A program made the translations under genes and the position numbers. The notes beneath the pieces are model-generated. The model worked only from the letters and a program-made list of their open reading frames with translations. It did no database searches and was not told where the DNA came from. DNA of 53,430 nucleotides. Origin: a virus. Positions within the stretch are counted from its first letter, which is position 1; each line of letters opens with the position of its first letter. Below are positions 35,759-43,471 of the stretch, one piece after another. The DNA lies in the IMG/VR virus record IMGVR_UViG_3300009158_002270, positions 1-53,430 of that record, one strand, 5' to 3'.

Positions 35759-35974
35759 TTAACTAATTACCTCATCAATTTTACTTTCAGTGATTGATGT
35801 AATTCTCCAATCCATAGTATAGTGTTCATACACTTTAGTAACTTTTGCCTCAACATCAGTTGGTGAATAACCCAATACTAATTTTTCTTCTCTTGTTTTT
35901 TTTACTTTTCCTGATTCAGTATCTAATAAATCAGATGTGATTTTAGCCACAAAATACTTTTCTCCTTGTTCCAT
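35759..35974 (-). CDS. DUF4494-like small protein (71 aa)
   Basis: A 71-residue protein, GEKYFVAKITSDLLDTESGK then EEKLVLGYSPTDVEAKVTKVYEHY and WRITSITESKIDEVI. The order (strand, linker, strand, helix, strand with ITxI) matches my memory of DUF4494 proteins, small cytoplasmic proteins found mostly in Bacteroidota and their phages. No function is known. It sits between the prohead protease and scaffold genes and ends in its own terminator. Confidence 0.6.
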   Translation of the reverse strand: MEQGEKYFVAKITSDLLDTESGKVKKTREEKLVLGYSPTDVEAKVTKVYEHYTMDWRITSITESKIDEVIS

Positions 35975-35982
35975 AGTTTTTT

Positions 35983-36711
35983 TTATTTATCTAAATAATC
36001 GGTTAATCTTTTCATTAAGTCAAGCGATTTGTTACCACTTTCACCAACATGACGATCTACTGACATTTTTTTGTCTTCTTCTAAGTTCTCCTCATACTTC
36101 ATTCTATCGTTCTTATCTTGGAAAAGATAAGCTCCAGGTGTTGATGGTGAAGACACTAAGTCAAAACAAATAAGTTCAAAATCATCTTGTACTTCATTTT
36201 GTTCTCCCACCTTTTTAAGGGATCCTACACCACGAGAAGATATACCTAAAGTAACTCCTTGTCGTAAGTAGTTTGCTGCCAAATCTCCCTTAGTAGAAAC
36301 AATCCCTCTTTCATGGAAACCAGGACTTGTTAACAATTTAAGTTTACCTAACAATACAGGTCCTTCCCACCATATATCTGTTATTAGGTGTGACACACGA
36401 TCTAAATCAATTAAAGAAGACTCAGGGTGGTTTAATTCAGATAATGAGGTTCCTTTCTCAATCATCTTTCTATAATTTTCTGATTCTCTTTTTAATATCT
36501 TCTCAGGGTATACTCTACCATTTCTGTTAGGTGTGTTGTATTTTTGCAGAACTGCATAAAATTCAAATGGTTTTGAATGGTCCAAATGATTTGATGATTC
36601 TTTTAATATCTCGTAATTACGACCTTCTTTTGGGTTAATATATCCTGCATCGTATTCAATAAGAATTCCCTTACCTGTATCTCTAGGCCCTAAAATTTTA
36701 TATTCACTCAT
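35983..36711 (-). CDS. Prohead protease (gp21-like)
   Basis: 242 residues with the herpesvirus/T4-type serine protease layout: KYNTPNRNGRVYPEKIL near residue 55-75, catalytic His in LSELNHPESSLIDLDRVSH, catalytic Ser in GVTLGISSRGVGSL, and the acidic FDLVSSPSTPGAYL later. It cuts scaffold, capsid and targeting peptides during head maturation, usually after hydrophobic-x-Glu. It occurs in the expected gene order between core genes and scaffold, with a late box 13 bases upstream of its ATG. Family is secure from motifs and context. Confidence 0.9.
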   Translation of the reverse strand: MSEYKILGPRDTGKGILIEYDAGYINPKEGRNYEILKESSNHLDHSKPFEFYAVLQKYNTPNRNGRVYPEKILKRESENYRKMIEKGTSLSELNHPESSLIDLDRVSHLITDIWWEGPVLLGKLKLLTSPGFHERGIVSTKGDLAANYLRQGVTLGISSRGVGSLKKVGEQNEVQDDFELICFDLVSSPSTPGAYLFQDKNDRMKYEENLEEDKKMSVDRHVGESGNKSLDLMKRLTDYLDK

Positions 36712-36724
36712 AATAAGTTTTAGT

Positions 36725-36732
36725 TATAAATA
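36725..36732 (-). promoter_or_regulatory. TATTTATA box, putative late promoter
   Basis: Exact box 13 bases before the protease ATG; it abuts the stop of the upstream 155-residue gene. Confidence 0.55.
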
Positions 36733-37200
36733 TTAGGCCGTTTCCGTTTTTACTTTAATTGGTTTAACATTACCTGTTTTTGTTAAATAAAATTTGAAAT
36801 TAGGGTTGTTTATCAAAACATCCGAATAAATTTCTTTTACTAATAATTTAAGTGTTTTCTTTAATTTTAAGGATTTGAAATCTATTGGTTCATTTAAAAA
36901 TAGATTAATTTCTAAATTCATAAATGATTTCTTTTTTAGGTGTAGACCGCTTGTTCTAAGATCTAAGTCCACTATAAATTTATCGTCAAACATTGTCTTA
37001 TCTAATTTGTGATAGACCGTATGTTTAATTGATCTGCTCATATTAAGGACAACTCTTGTCCAATTTTCGGAGTCTTTTTTTGGTTCAACCCAAGTTTGGA
37101 TGTTTAGGTAAAGAGATTTAAACTCTTTTGAATCTACCGTCCCATAGACTATTTTAGATGTTCTAAAGCCATTGATTTTTTCGGTTTTGCCTTTTTTCAT
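36733..37200 (-). CDS. Hypothetical head-operon protein (155 aa)
   Basis: A basic, mixed alpha/beta 155-residue protein (TSKIVYGTVDSKEFKSLYLNI, WTRVVLNMSRSIKHTVYHKL) in the head block between bS21 and the prohead protease, divergent from bS21 with a 90-base gap. It has no recognisable family; no late box is clear upstream. It could be a head completion or core protein by position only. Confidence 0.6.
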   Translation of the reverse strand: MKKGKTEKINGFRTSKIVYGTVDSKEFKSLYLNIQTWVEPKKDSENWTRVVLNMSRSIKHTVYHKLDKTMFDDKFIVDLDLRTSGLHLKKKSFMNLEINLFLNEPIDFKSLKLKKTLKLLVKEIYSDVLINNPNFKFYLTKTGNVKPIKVKTETA

Positions 37201-37244
37201 AAATTTTTTTCATACTGATATTGTTTATTTTAGATAATAATAAC

Positions 37245-37252
37245 TAATTTTG
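37245..37252 (+). promoter_or_regulatory. Host-type promoter -7 element for bS21 (TAATTTTG)
   Basis: Exact TAnnTTTG, 38 bases before the bS21 ATG at 37291, with a TTG at 37221-37223 as possible -33 (21-base gap). Suggests host sigma-driven, early transcription. Confidence 0.5.
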
Positions 37253-37290
37253 TGGTATATATCAAATACATAAACTAATATCAAAAAAAT

Positions 37291-37479
37291 ATGCTGATTG
37301 TAAAAGTTAATAAAAATGGGGGGATTGAAAAAGCTCTAAAAGAATTAAAAAGTAAGGTTATTAAAACAAGACAAAACGCCCATCTTAATAACAGAAAAGA
37401 ACATACAAAAAAATCTGTCCTTAAGAGACAGATTTTAAATAAATCAATTTACAGACAAAAACAAATACCTAACAATTAA
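37291..37479 (+). CDS. rpsU: Phage-encoded ribosomal protein bS21
   Basis: A 62-residue basic protein, MLIVKVNKNGGIEKALKELK then SKVIKTRQNAHLNNRKEHTKKS and VLKRQILNKSIYRQKQ, matching the bS21 pattern: N-terminal strand, ALK helix, R(R)KE-x-x-KKS-x-x-KR and a basic C-terminal helix, in length close to Bacteroidota bS21 (~64). bS21 binds the 30S platform by the 16S 3-prime end and in Bacteroidota helps hold the anti-SD away from mRNA. A phage copy could exchange into host ribosomes and bias initiation. It is the only plus-strand gene in this part of the head block, has a host-type promoter, and overlaps a convergent gene by four bases. Confidence 0.85.
   Translation: MLIVKVNKNGGIEKALKELKSKVIKTRQNAHLNNRKEHTKKSVLKRQILNKSIYRQKQIPNN
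37407..37436 (-). terminator. Minus-strand terminator inside bS21 coding region
   Basis: Perfect ten-base stem AAAATCTGTC (37410-37419) / GACAGATTTT (37427-37436), seven-base loop, and a T run on the minus strand (A7 at 37407-37413). It ends transcripts of the minus-strand gene 37476-38192 but is located antisense within bS21. Confidence 0.75.
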
Positions 37480-38192
37480 ATATTTTCATTTAATTGTTTT
37501 AATTTGAAATAATTTAATTTGTCGTAATTTTCTATTTGTAGTTTTTCTATTGTTTCGTTAATTTTTTGATTAGTTTCGGAATCTTCATTTTTAGATAGTA
37601 AAGTTTCTAATTTTTCAATCACATCTTCTTTAAGAAACCCATATTTTTGATTAAGTTTTTCATCGGAAGTGTTTAATAAAACATTAAGTTGTTTTTTCTC
37701 ACTTTCGGTTAAACTATCAATATGTGATTTAATTGTATTGTTTGCCACCTCAACCATAGACTTTAATGGAACCTCAATTACTTCTTTTTCTTTTGATGGA
37801 TCTTTCTTAAGATTTTCAGAAATAGTTTTTTTACTTCTTAATTTTTCTTCTAGTGTAGATGCGTTAGACGAAAATAAATTATCAATGTCTTGATACCTAT
37901 TTTCTGAAACAATATGACCTACCCACAAATTCAGATCTTTAAGGTCGTTTTTTTCTACCTTAGAGATTGTATTCTCAAATAATACAATACTTTCGTTAAT
38001 ATATTCATTTATAAAAGATTCATTTAAACCTTTGTTTTTACTAAGTTCATCATATAAAAAATAAAGTGTACTTAGAGATTTGTTTTTTAATATAAGTTCT
38101 TCAAAAACAAACATATTTTTTTTTAGAGAATCTTTTCTATAAGATTCAACTAAACAATCTTCAATCCTTGATTTTAATATTCCAAATTTCAT
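37476..38192 (-). CDS. Prohead core-type protein (238 aa)
   Basis: A helical, acidic/basic 238-residue protein without known domain, located between the portal and protease genes, where T4 encodes gp67/gp68 core proteins. The N-terminus FGILKSRIEDCLVESYRKD is a helix ending in L-V-E, again a possible prohead-protease site. Long charged helices (NNTIKSHIDSLTESEKKQLN, DVIEKLETLLSKNE) suit an internal core. Late box 13 bases upstream of the ATG. Role inferred from gene order. Confidence 0.65.
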   Translation of the reverse strand: MKFGILKSRIEDCLVESYRKDSLKKNMFVFEELILKNKSLSTLYFLYDELSKNKGLNESFINEYINESIVLFENTISKVEKNDLKDLNLWVGHIVSENRYQDIDNLFSSNASTLEEKLRSKKTISENLKKDPSKEKEVIEVPLKSMVEVANNTIKSHIDSLTESEKKQLNVLLNTSDEKLNQKYGFLKEDVIEKLETLLSKNEDSETNQKINETIEKLQIENYDKLNYFKLKQLNENI

Positions 38193-38205
38193 AATTTTTT
38201 TTTAT

Positions 38206-38213
38206 TATAAATA
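38206..38213 (-). promoter_or_regulatory. TATTTATA box, putative late promoter
   Basis: Exact box 13 bases before the ATG at 38192, overlapping the region just after the portal stop. Confidence 0.55.
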
Positions 38214-40025
38214 TCAATCATTTAGTAATTTGTTTAATTGATCTTCCATAGATCCCAAAGAATTTCTACCTTTTGATAAATCAATAAACGTATCTCCCAA
38301 TATATTATCATTTTCCAATAGTATATTTAAGTTATCTTTTTTTGATTCACCCATAGGCATTTCAGCTGGAGCTTCAGGTGGTGGTGGCATTGCTCCTCCA
38401 CCCATATCAGGTGCCGCTCCAGGTGCAGGTGGTGCTCCTCCCGCATTTTCTGTTGTCCCTGTTGATGTGTGATAAAGTTTATCAACATTATCAAATAACC
38501 CCGTATGTGTGATTATAGTTGCGGTATTATCTAACTCAGCGGATACGGCTCTTTCTAATCTTATTTGTTGTACTTCAAGTTTAATATCTTCATCAGAGAA
38601 ACCAAAGATATGTTTCTTAGCCCAAGTAGCAGATGTTGGTTGAATTGATTTAGGAATCTCAGTAACCATATCTTTATACAATGTTACCTTTTCTTTCCAT
38701 ACGTCAATCATCAATAGATCGGCTTGTTTAGATGGATTTGTTAAACCTAAGGTAAAGTTGTGTAATTCATCCTCAAATCCTAATAAGAATAGGTGAATGA
38801 TTGCAATTTTATTTAATTCGGCAATAATTGCCTTTTGTATTTTATTGATTGTTCTTGCAAATCTAATGTCCAATAAAGATAAATTTTTACCATCCCCAAG
38901 AACTTCCTCAAATCCTAAATACGCTTTTGGAATCCTAAGTGCGGTTAATAATTTCTTTTGAATATATTCTATATCTGCAATTTCCGATAGGTTTGTTGCT
39001 CCCGCCAATGTCTCAATAGGCATTGTTTGAGCCACATCACGAACAGGAACAAAATAATCTTGATCTACCGCCATTTGATTGAAACGTAGATCCACATTAC
39101 CCGTTTTACTATCCACAACTTGTTCTCTTTTAAACTTGTTTGCAACACGTTGTACATACGCCTCAACATCTTTATCATCCATGTTTCCAACGAATACTTT
39201 AAATACACGTCTTTCGGGTGCTCTTGATGTTCTATAGATTAACATCGCATCTTCTGCTAAAACTAATTGTTTCCAAATACGACGAGCCTTTTCTAACATT
39301 GATGTACCATAAGGTAATTTTCTATCATCACCAAGTAATCTAAAGTGTGCAATTTCCCAAGTATTGAATTCCATGTCTTTTACTTTCCAATTGAATCTTA
39401 GACCTTTATCATTTGGGTTTGGTGTTGCATTTACCGTTCTTGATTCCATACCTCTTTCTAATCTTTCAATTTCAATATTAGGTAATTGGATACATCCCGT
39501 AACACCTTTTTCGGTATCTAATTTAAGGTAAACAAAGTTGTCACCATATTTACAAGTATTTCTAACCCACATAGGTAAGTTAGTATTAATATCTAAGTTG
39601 TTAACAAATAAATCAACCAAGATACTTTTAATTCTTTTTGATTCGGAGTAAATTTGTAATAAATAACCATCCTGATTAGGTGTTGTAGATTCTTCAGAAT
39701 AAATGTCTAATGCCGTTGAAATCTCAGGTGTAAATTCCATTGATTCATAATCATAGAATGAAGCAATTCTATTTGGCTCATAATAAATTGCTTGAGTATA
39801 TAAATTGTTTTCAATTTTTGCCCATTGATTATTTAAAAATACTGATTGTTGATATTGTAATTTTTCTTTTTCGTACTCTTTCTTATCCGTAGTTTTAAGA
39901 AGGACTTGTTTGTCCAACTTATATGTTGGATAATCCATACCTAATAACGAGTTAGGTCCAAAAGTCTTTGATAACCTCTGCCATATCGTTAAATTATTCA
40001 TGTTGTTATTATTATTTTGCTCCAT
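38214..40025 (-). CDS. Portal protein (gp20-like)
   Basis: 603 residues. T4 gp20-like features: LTIWQRLSKTFGPNSLLGMD at the start, RIASFYDYESMEFTPEISTALDIYSEES (matching the YR.ma..PEV..AvdeIv..a region), RVFKVFVGNMDDKDVEAYVQ, YFVPVRDVAQTMPIETLAGATNLSE and PKAYLGFEEVLGDGKNLSL. It forms the dodecameric ring through which DNA enters. C-terminal Pro/Ala/Met-rich tail (GGAPPAPGAAPDMGGG) is unusual for gp20. It lies after terminase in the order expected. Family is confident from the block order and length. Confidence 0.9.
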   Translation of the reverse strand: MEQNNNNNMNNLTIWQRLSKTFGPNSLLGMDYPTYKLDKQVLLKTTDKKEYEKEKLQYQQSVFLNNQWAKIENNLYTQAIYYEPNRIASFYDYESMEFTPEISTALDIYSEESTTPNQDGYLLQIYSESKRIKSILVDLFVNNLDINTNLPMWVRNTCKYGDNFVYLKLDTEKGVTGCIQLPNIEIERLERGMESRTVNATPNPNDKGLRFNWKVKDMEFNTWEIAHFRLLGDDRKLPYGTSMLEKARRIWKQLVLAEDAMLIYRTSRAPERRVFKVFVGNMDDKDVEAYVQRVANKFKREQVVDSKTGNVDLRFNQMAVDQDYFVPVRDVAQTMPIETLAGATNLSEIADIEYIQKKLLTALRIPKAYLGFEEVLGDGKNLSLLDIRFARTINKIQKAIIAELNKIAIIHLFLLGFEDELHNFTLGLTNPSKQADLLMIDVWKEKVTLYKDMVTEIPKSIQPTSATWAKKHIFGFSDEDIKLEVQQIRLERAVSAELDNTATIITHTGLFDNVDKLYHTSTGTTENAGGAPPAPGAAPDMGGGAMPPPPEAPAEMPMGESKKDNLNILLENDNILGDTFIDLSKGRNSLGSMEDQLNKLLND

Positions 40026-40072
40026 ATTAAAAATCTAATAATTTTTTGTCAATACTAAACATTTCACTCATT

Positions 40073-40243
40073 TTACTTTTTATCAGTATTATTTGTGGTA
40101 TTAGGTTGTTTACCATTACTTTTATCCCCCTTACTATTAAATGCCGGATCACTTACTTTTACATTATAAATAGGTTGACCGGTAACCACAAGTCGTGATC
40201 CCCCAATTATATTCCCTGATTTTTTTCTTGTAGTAAGTCCCAT
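40073..40243 (-). CDS. Small protein between terminase and portal (56 aa)
   Basis: I read a 56-residue frame, MGLTTRKKSGNIIGGSRLVV then TGQPIYNVKVSDPAFNSKG and a hydrophilic Asn/Lys tail, ending TAA at 40073-40075. It is preceded by a TATTTATA box only three bases from the ATG and starts 11 bases after the terminase stop. T4 has larger genes (18, 19) at this place, but no homology is evident. The N-terminal basic stretch followed by beta-type sequence suggests a small head protein. Real because of position and codon continuity; function unknown. Confidence 0.6.
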   Translation of the reverse strand: MGLTTRKKSGNIIGGSRLVVTGQPIYNVKVSDPAFNSKGDKSNGKQPNTTNNTDKK

Positions 40244-40246
40244 GTC

Positions 40247-40254
40247 TATAAATA
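40247..40254 (-). promoter_or_regulatory. TATTTATA box, putative late promoter
   Basis: Exact box, three bases before the 40243 ATG; overlaps the end of the terminase gene (stop at 40255). The tight gap would need a near-leaderless transcript or a downstream start. Confidence 0.4.
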
Positions 40255-42024
40255 TTATCTATTACCAAATAACCAATTATATTTAATATAATCATCTTTA
40301 GATGGACCTGCATCTCTTGACCATCTGTCATTTCTTACATTATTATTTGGAATAACTGGATCAAAATGTGTTTGTTGTCTTGCCGTGTTATCATTAACTA
40401 CCGTCCAAGATTCTAACATTATTTTTGTTCTTTCAACAACCTTTTCTAATTTATTAAAAGACGACTCCCCAACATATATTGCCATAGAAATACCCATGAT
40501 AAGGTCATCATGTTGACCTCTTTGGTGGTCAGGTCTACCATTAAGGTAAATAAAGGTGTTCATTTCGTTATATAACCTTACACTACGTATCTTAAACTTA
40601 TGTCTTACATATTCCTCAAATGCTGCAATAATCTGCACACGTTTATTGTTAAAGTTTAATCCCGGTATTTTATCCGCCAATTTTGCATTGTATGACCATA
40701 TGCTTGTAGTATCAATTCCCTCAATGTATAAATTTTTATATCCAAGTTCTTGTAGTTTTCTTACGGTGGTAATTCCCATACCACCAGTTATATCCACAAC
40801 AATGAATGCATTATACATCATCCCCCATTTATATGCGATTTCAGCAAGAGCATCAGGTGGAATTTTTCCAACATATTCAAATACTTGTTCTCTATCGTCA
40901 AAATCAATAATTTGTATGGAAGAAAAGTCTTCACTATCTCCACGAGAAACGTCAACACCCATAATGTATTTATGTTCAGGTATTGGTTCTTTCCACATCC
41001 ATAATGAATTACCCATCAATTTACCTGTTGGGTCCATAAGGGTGTTATTTTTAATATATTCTAATTGTGTATTCTCAAATACGTTATCACCTGAACCTAA
41101 AAATTCGCAATTTAACTCTTGGTTAATCTTTCTCTTATCGTATTTAAGTTTTTTAACCATTTTCTCATACCAAGTAGAACATGGTTTGTATCCTTTCTTG
41201 AAATATGAATCTAATTCGTCATAATCCCTTTTAAATGGGTCAATGTGAGCAAAGGATATGTGTTTACTCTCATCATGTTCTTCTTTATTAAGAAGATATT
41301 TAACTAAATCTTCAGTTGGAACTAAAAATAAATCTTTTGAATATCTTGGGTCTCTATACCAAAACATCTCAGAGATTTTGAAGTTATTCATTCCTTTTAA
41401 TGCCTGATCATATATTTCATAATAAATTGGATCATAACCATTTGGTGTTGAAACTACAATTACCTTACCCCCTGTGGATAAGGATGCCATACAAGCCGCC
41501 CAAAAATCACTGTCGGCCTCAATAAAGGCCGCCTCATCAAATACAAGAATTGTAGGGGTAAAACCACGCAAGGCATCTTTTGATGTTGCAACTGCCTTTA
41601 CTTCAGACCCATTTGTTAATTTATAATGTTTTTGTGAATTTTTATCGTTAGAGAATCCCGCACCAACCCAACTTGGCCATTGGTCCACGAAAGCTCGTAT
41701 CTTATTCGCCATCTCCATAGATGTATCCAATTTGTTGGCAATAATAAGAATTTTCTCAGGTTGTGTTTTTTTAGCAAATACCAATCTCTTTGATATCCAA
41801 GCACCTGTTACCGTAGATACACCTGCCTGACGATACTTTAATGCAATATTTTCCTCATAATTTTCATAGTCATTTAATAACGATATCTGATCGGGAAATA
41901 ACTCCAATGGTACGTATTTTGAAACGGTGTTATCGTATGTTTGTAGATATGTTTTTAATGCGTATGGAGTATCTTTCATACACTTCACATATTCCAACAT
42001 TACCTGTTCTTTAGTTAAACCCAT
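40255..42024 (-). CDS. Terminase large subunit (gp17-like)
   Basis: 589 residues. ATPase: Walker A-like KYRQAGVSTV (position about 63-72, in place of T4 SRQLGKTT), Walker B ILVFDEAAFIEAD, and a coupling ISTPNG-type segment VVSTPNGYDPIYYEIYDQ. Nuclease: MGVDVSRGDSEDFSSIQIID (metal Asp), FIVVDITGGMGI and HDDLIMGISMA (Asp residues). It packages DNA through the portal and cuts concatemers. A late box is 12 bases before its ATG and it follows a terminator. Family is secure; no small terminase subunit is recognised nearby. Confidence 0.95.
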   Translation of the reverse strand: MGLTKEQVMLEYVKCMKDTPYALKTYLQTYDNTVSKYVPLELFPDQISLLNDYENYEENIALKYRQAGVSTVTGAWISKRLVFAKKTQPEKILIIANKLDTSMEMANKIRAFVDQWPSWVGAGFSNDKNSQKHYKLTNGSEVKAVATSKDALRGFTPTILVFDEAAFIEADSDFWAACMASLSTGGKVIVVSTPNGYDPIYYEIYDQALKGMNNFKISEMFWYRDPRYSKDLFLVPTEDLVKYLLNKEEHDESKHISFAHIDPFKRDYDELDSYFKKGYKPCSTWYEKMVKKLKYDKRKINQELNCEFLGSGDNVFENTQLEYIKNNTLMDPTGKLMGNSLWMWKEPIPEHKYIMGVDVSRGDSEDFSSIQIIDFDDREQVFEYVGKIPPDALAEIAYKWGMMYNAFIVVDITGGMGITTVRKLQELGYKNLYIEGIDTTSIWSYNAKLADKIPGLNFNNKRVQIIAAFEEYVRHKFKIRSVRLYNEMNTFIYLNGRPDHQRGQHDDLIMGISMAIYVGESSFNKLEKVVERTKIMLESWTVVNDNTARQQTHFDPVIPNNNVRNDRWSRDAGPSKDDYIKYNWLFGNR

Positions 42025-42036
42025 AAGACATTTCTA

Positions 42037-42044
42037 TATAAATA
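42037..42044 (-). promoter_or_regulatory. TATTTATA box, putative late promoter
   Basis: Exact box 12 bases before the terminase ATG (context GATATTTATATAG), directly after the upstream terminator. Confidence 0.6.
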
Positions 42045-42046
42045 TC

Positions 42047-42080
42047 AAAACCCCCAGTTATTTTAATAAAAGGGGGTTTT
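42047..42080 (-). terminator. Terminator upstream of terminase
   Basis: Stem AAAACCCCC / GGGGGTTTT (42072-42080 and 42047-42055) with a 16-base AT loop on the minus strand; ends the 42099-46369 operon before the terminase promoter box. Confidence 0.75.
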
Positions 42081-42098
42081 AAGTATTTGTAGTTTAAT

Positions 42099-43469
42099 TT
42101 AGAAACCTAATTTAGATAAGATATCATCATCTTCATCCTCATCTTCATAGTCTTCATCGTCCCCATCACCTTTATATTTTTTGTAATCTTCTTTCGCCTT
42201 AACTAATAATTCATTGAATTTTCGTTTTGCTTTATCATTATCTCTTGGGTCTTCAGAAACAACATTAGCCATAATTTCTTTTAAGAATTCTTCAGCAGGA
42301 ACTGCATAAAGTAATCTTTCAAAGAATGGTAATAAATCTCTATTTTCAATATTTATCGTTAAATCGTCAGGTAAAAGGAATCTTAATTTTGTGATTAATT
42401 CTCCACCTACTCTAAATTGCATTGGTTCATTTGAAAATACATCTGTTTGTCCCATCACATCTTGAGCTTTTCCTGGTTCCATACCTCTCCATTGTTCTCT
42501 TGTTGGTATTGCGGCAAAACCTTTAACTAACTCATGTAATAAAATAGGAAATATAACACCATTTGCAATAACTAAGTCTTTGTCTTCATCTTCACCATCT
42601 TCATCAACACCTGATGATCCAGCGGCACTACCACCCATAGCTTCAATTAAATCCTCATCGGTAAAATACATTAAGTCATTTGCCGACATAATTTTATTAT
42701 AAAGTGGGTATAAACGAGGATCAATTTCATCTAATCTATCTTTAAATGCTTGGAAAGCAAATTGACCTTTTTTACCTTTACCTTGAATAATTGCGTTAAT
42801 AACATTTCTTTTTTCAACCTCAAGTTGGAATTCTTCTTGTGGAGTTAACTCATCAACATCAAACGAGAAATTTGAAGGAATTTCAAATTCAGGCTCCTCT
42901 TCCTTTTCCATTTGGAATTCGTTAGGGTTAATTCTTTTTTCGTTTAAAAATACCTCAACGTTAATAAATTCAAATTTATACTTTGTTCCAGCTCCGTTTG
43001 ATGGTTCTTTTTCAATCAATCCCTCATCCATTGCATCTTCCAAAGTTTTACTATATGGTAACCAACCTTCTTCTTTAGCCGAAATTTCTAAGGCCAAATC
43101 TTTTAATTCGTCTTTTTTAGGTGATTCAATTCCCATAACTTCTCTTACCGCATTCAATTGTTCAACTTGAATCCCGTGTTTAACTCTTGGATCAGTAATA
43201 TTAATACCCTTATTTGGTCTACCTTGATCATCAACAATACCATAATAACGTTTAACGTAATCTACAATATCTTTAAATCGTTTTGATGTTATTTTTTCAA
43301 CATCAGACGTACCACCTCTAAAGGCTTTATTTTTACCATATAAGTTTTTTTCAGGATTCTCAATATTACTTTGAGTTTTTGGATCCATTCTTTCAGGATA
43401 ATCTCCATAATCAACAGGTGCTTCTTTAATAACCTTATTAATTAAATGTTGTATATATTTCTCTTTCAT
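42099..43469 (-). CDS. Late protein with targeting-like N-terminus (456 aa)
   Basis: Starts MKEKYIQHLINKVIKEAPVD, an amphipathic helix ending V-I-K-E before Ala, another likely prohead-protease site. The rest is a large alpha/beta protein (DIVDYVKRYYGIVDDQGR, NEFQMEKEEEPEFEIPSNFS, LMYFTDEDLIEAMGG) with a Glu/Asp-rich C-terminus. It is in a coupled operon with three upstream genes and precedes the terminase with its terminator. The size and position suit an internal head or injected protein, but no family is recognised. Confidence 0.65.
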   Translation of the reverse strand: MKEKYIQHLINKVIKEAPVDYGDYPERMDPKTQSNIENPEKNLYGKNKAFRGGTSDVEKITSKRFKDIVDYVKRYYGIVDDQGRPNKGINITDPRVKHGIQVEQLNAVREVMGIESPKKDELKDLALEISAKEEGWLPYSKTLEDAMDEGLIEKEPSNGAGTKYKFEFINVEVFLNEKRINPNEFQMEKEEEPEFEIPSNFSFDVDELTPQEEFQLEVEKRNVINAIIQGKGKKGQFAFQAFKDRLDEIDPRLYPLYNKIMSANDLMYFTDEDLIEAMGGSAAGSSGVDEDGEDEDKDLVIANGVIFPILLHELVKGFAAIPTREQWRGMEPGKAQDVMGQTDVFSNEPMQFRVGGELITKLRFLLPDDLTINIENRDLLPFFERLLYAVPAEEFLKEIMANVVSEDPRDNDKAKRKFNELLVKAKEDYKKYKGDGDDEDYEDEDEDDDILSKLGF

Positions 43470-43471
43470 TA

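Noticed and set aside
40556-41224. Plus-strand frame of 222 codons opposite the terminase gene
   Set aside because: Antisense shadow of strongly conserved terminase motifs; no promoter or start support.
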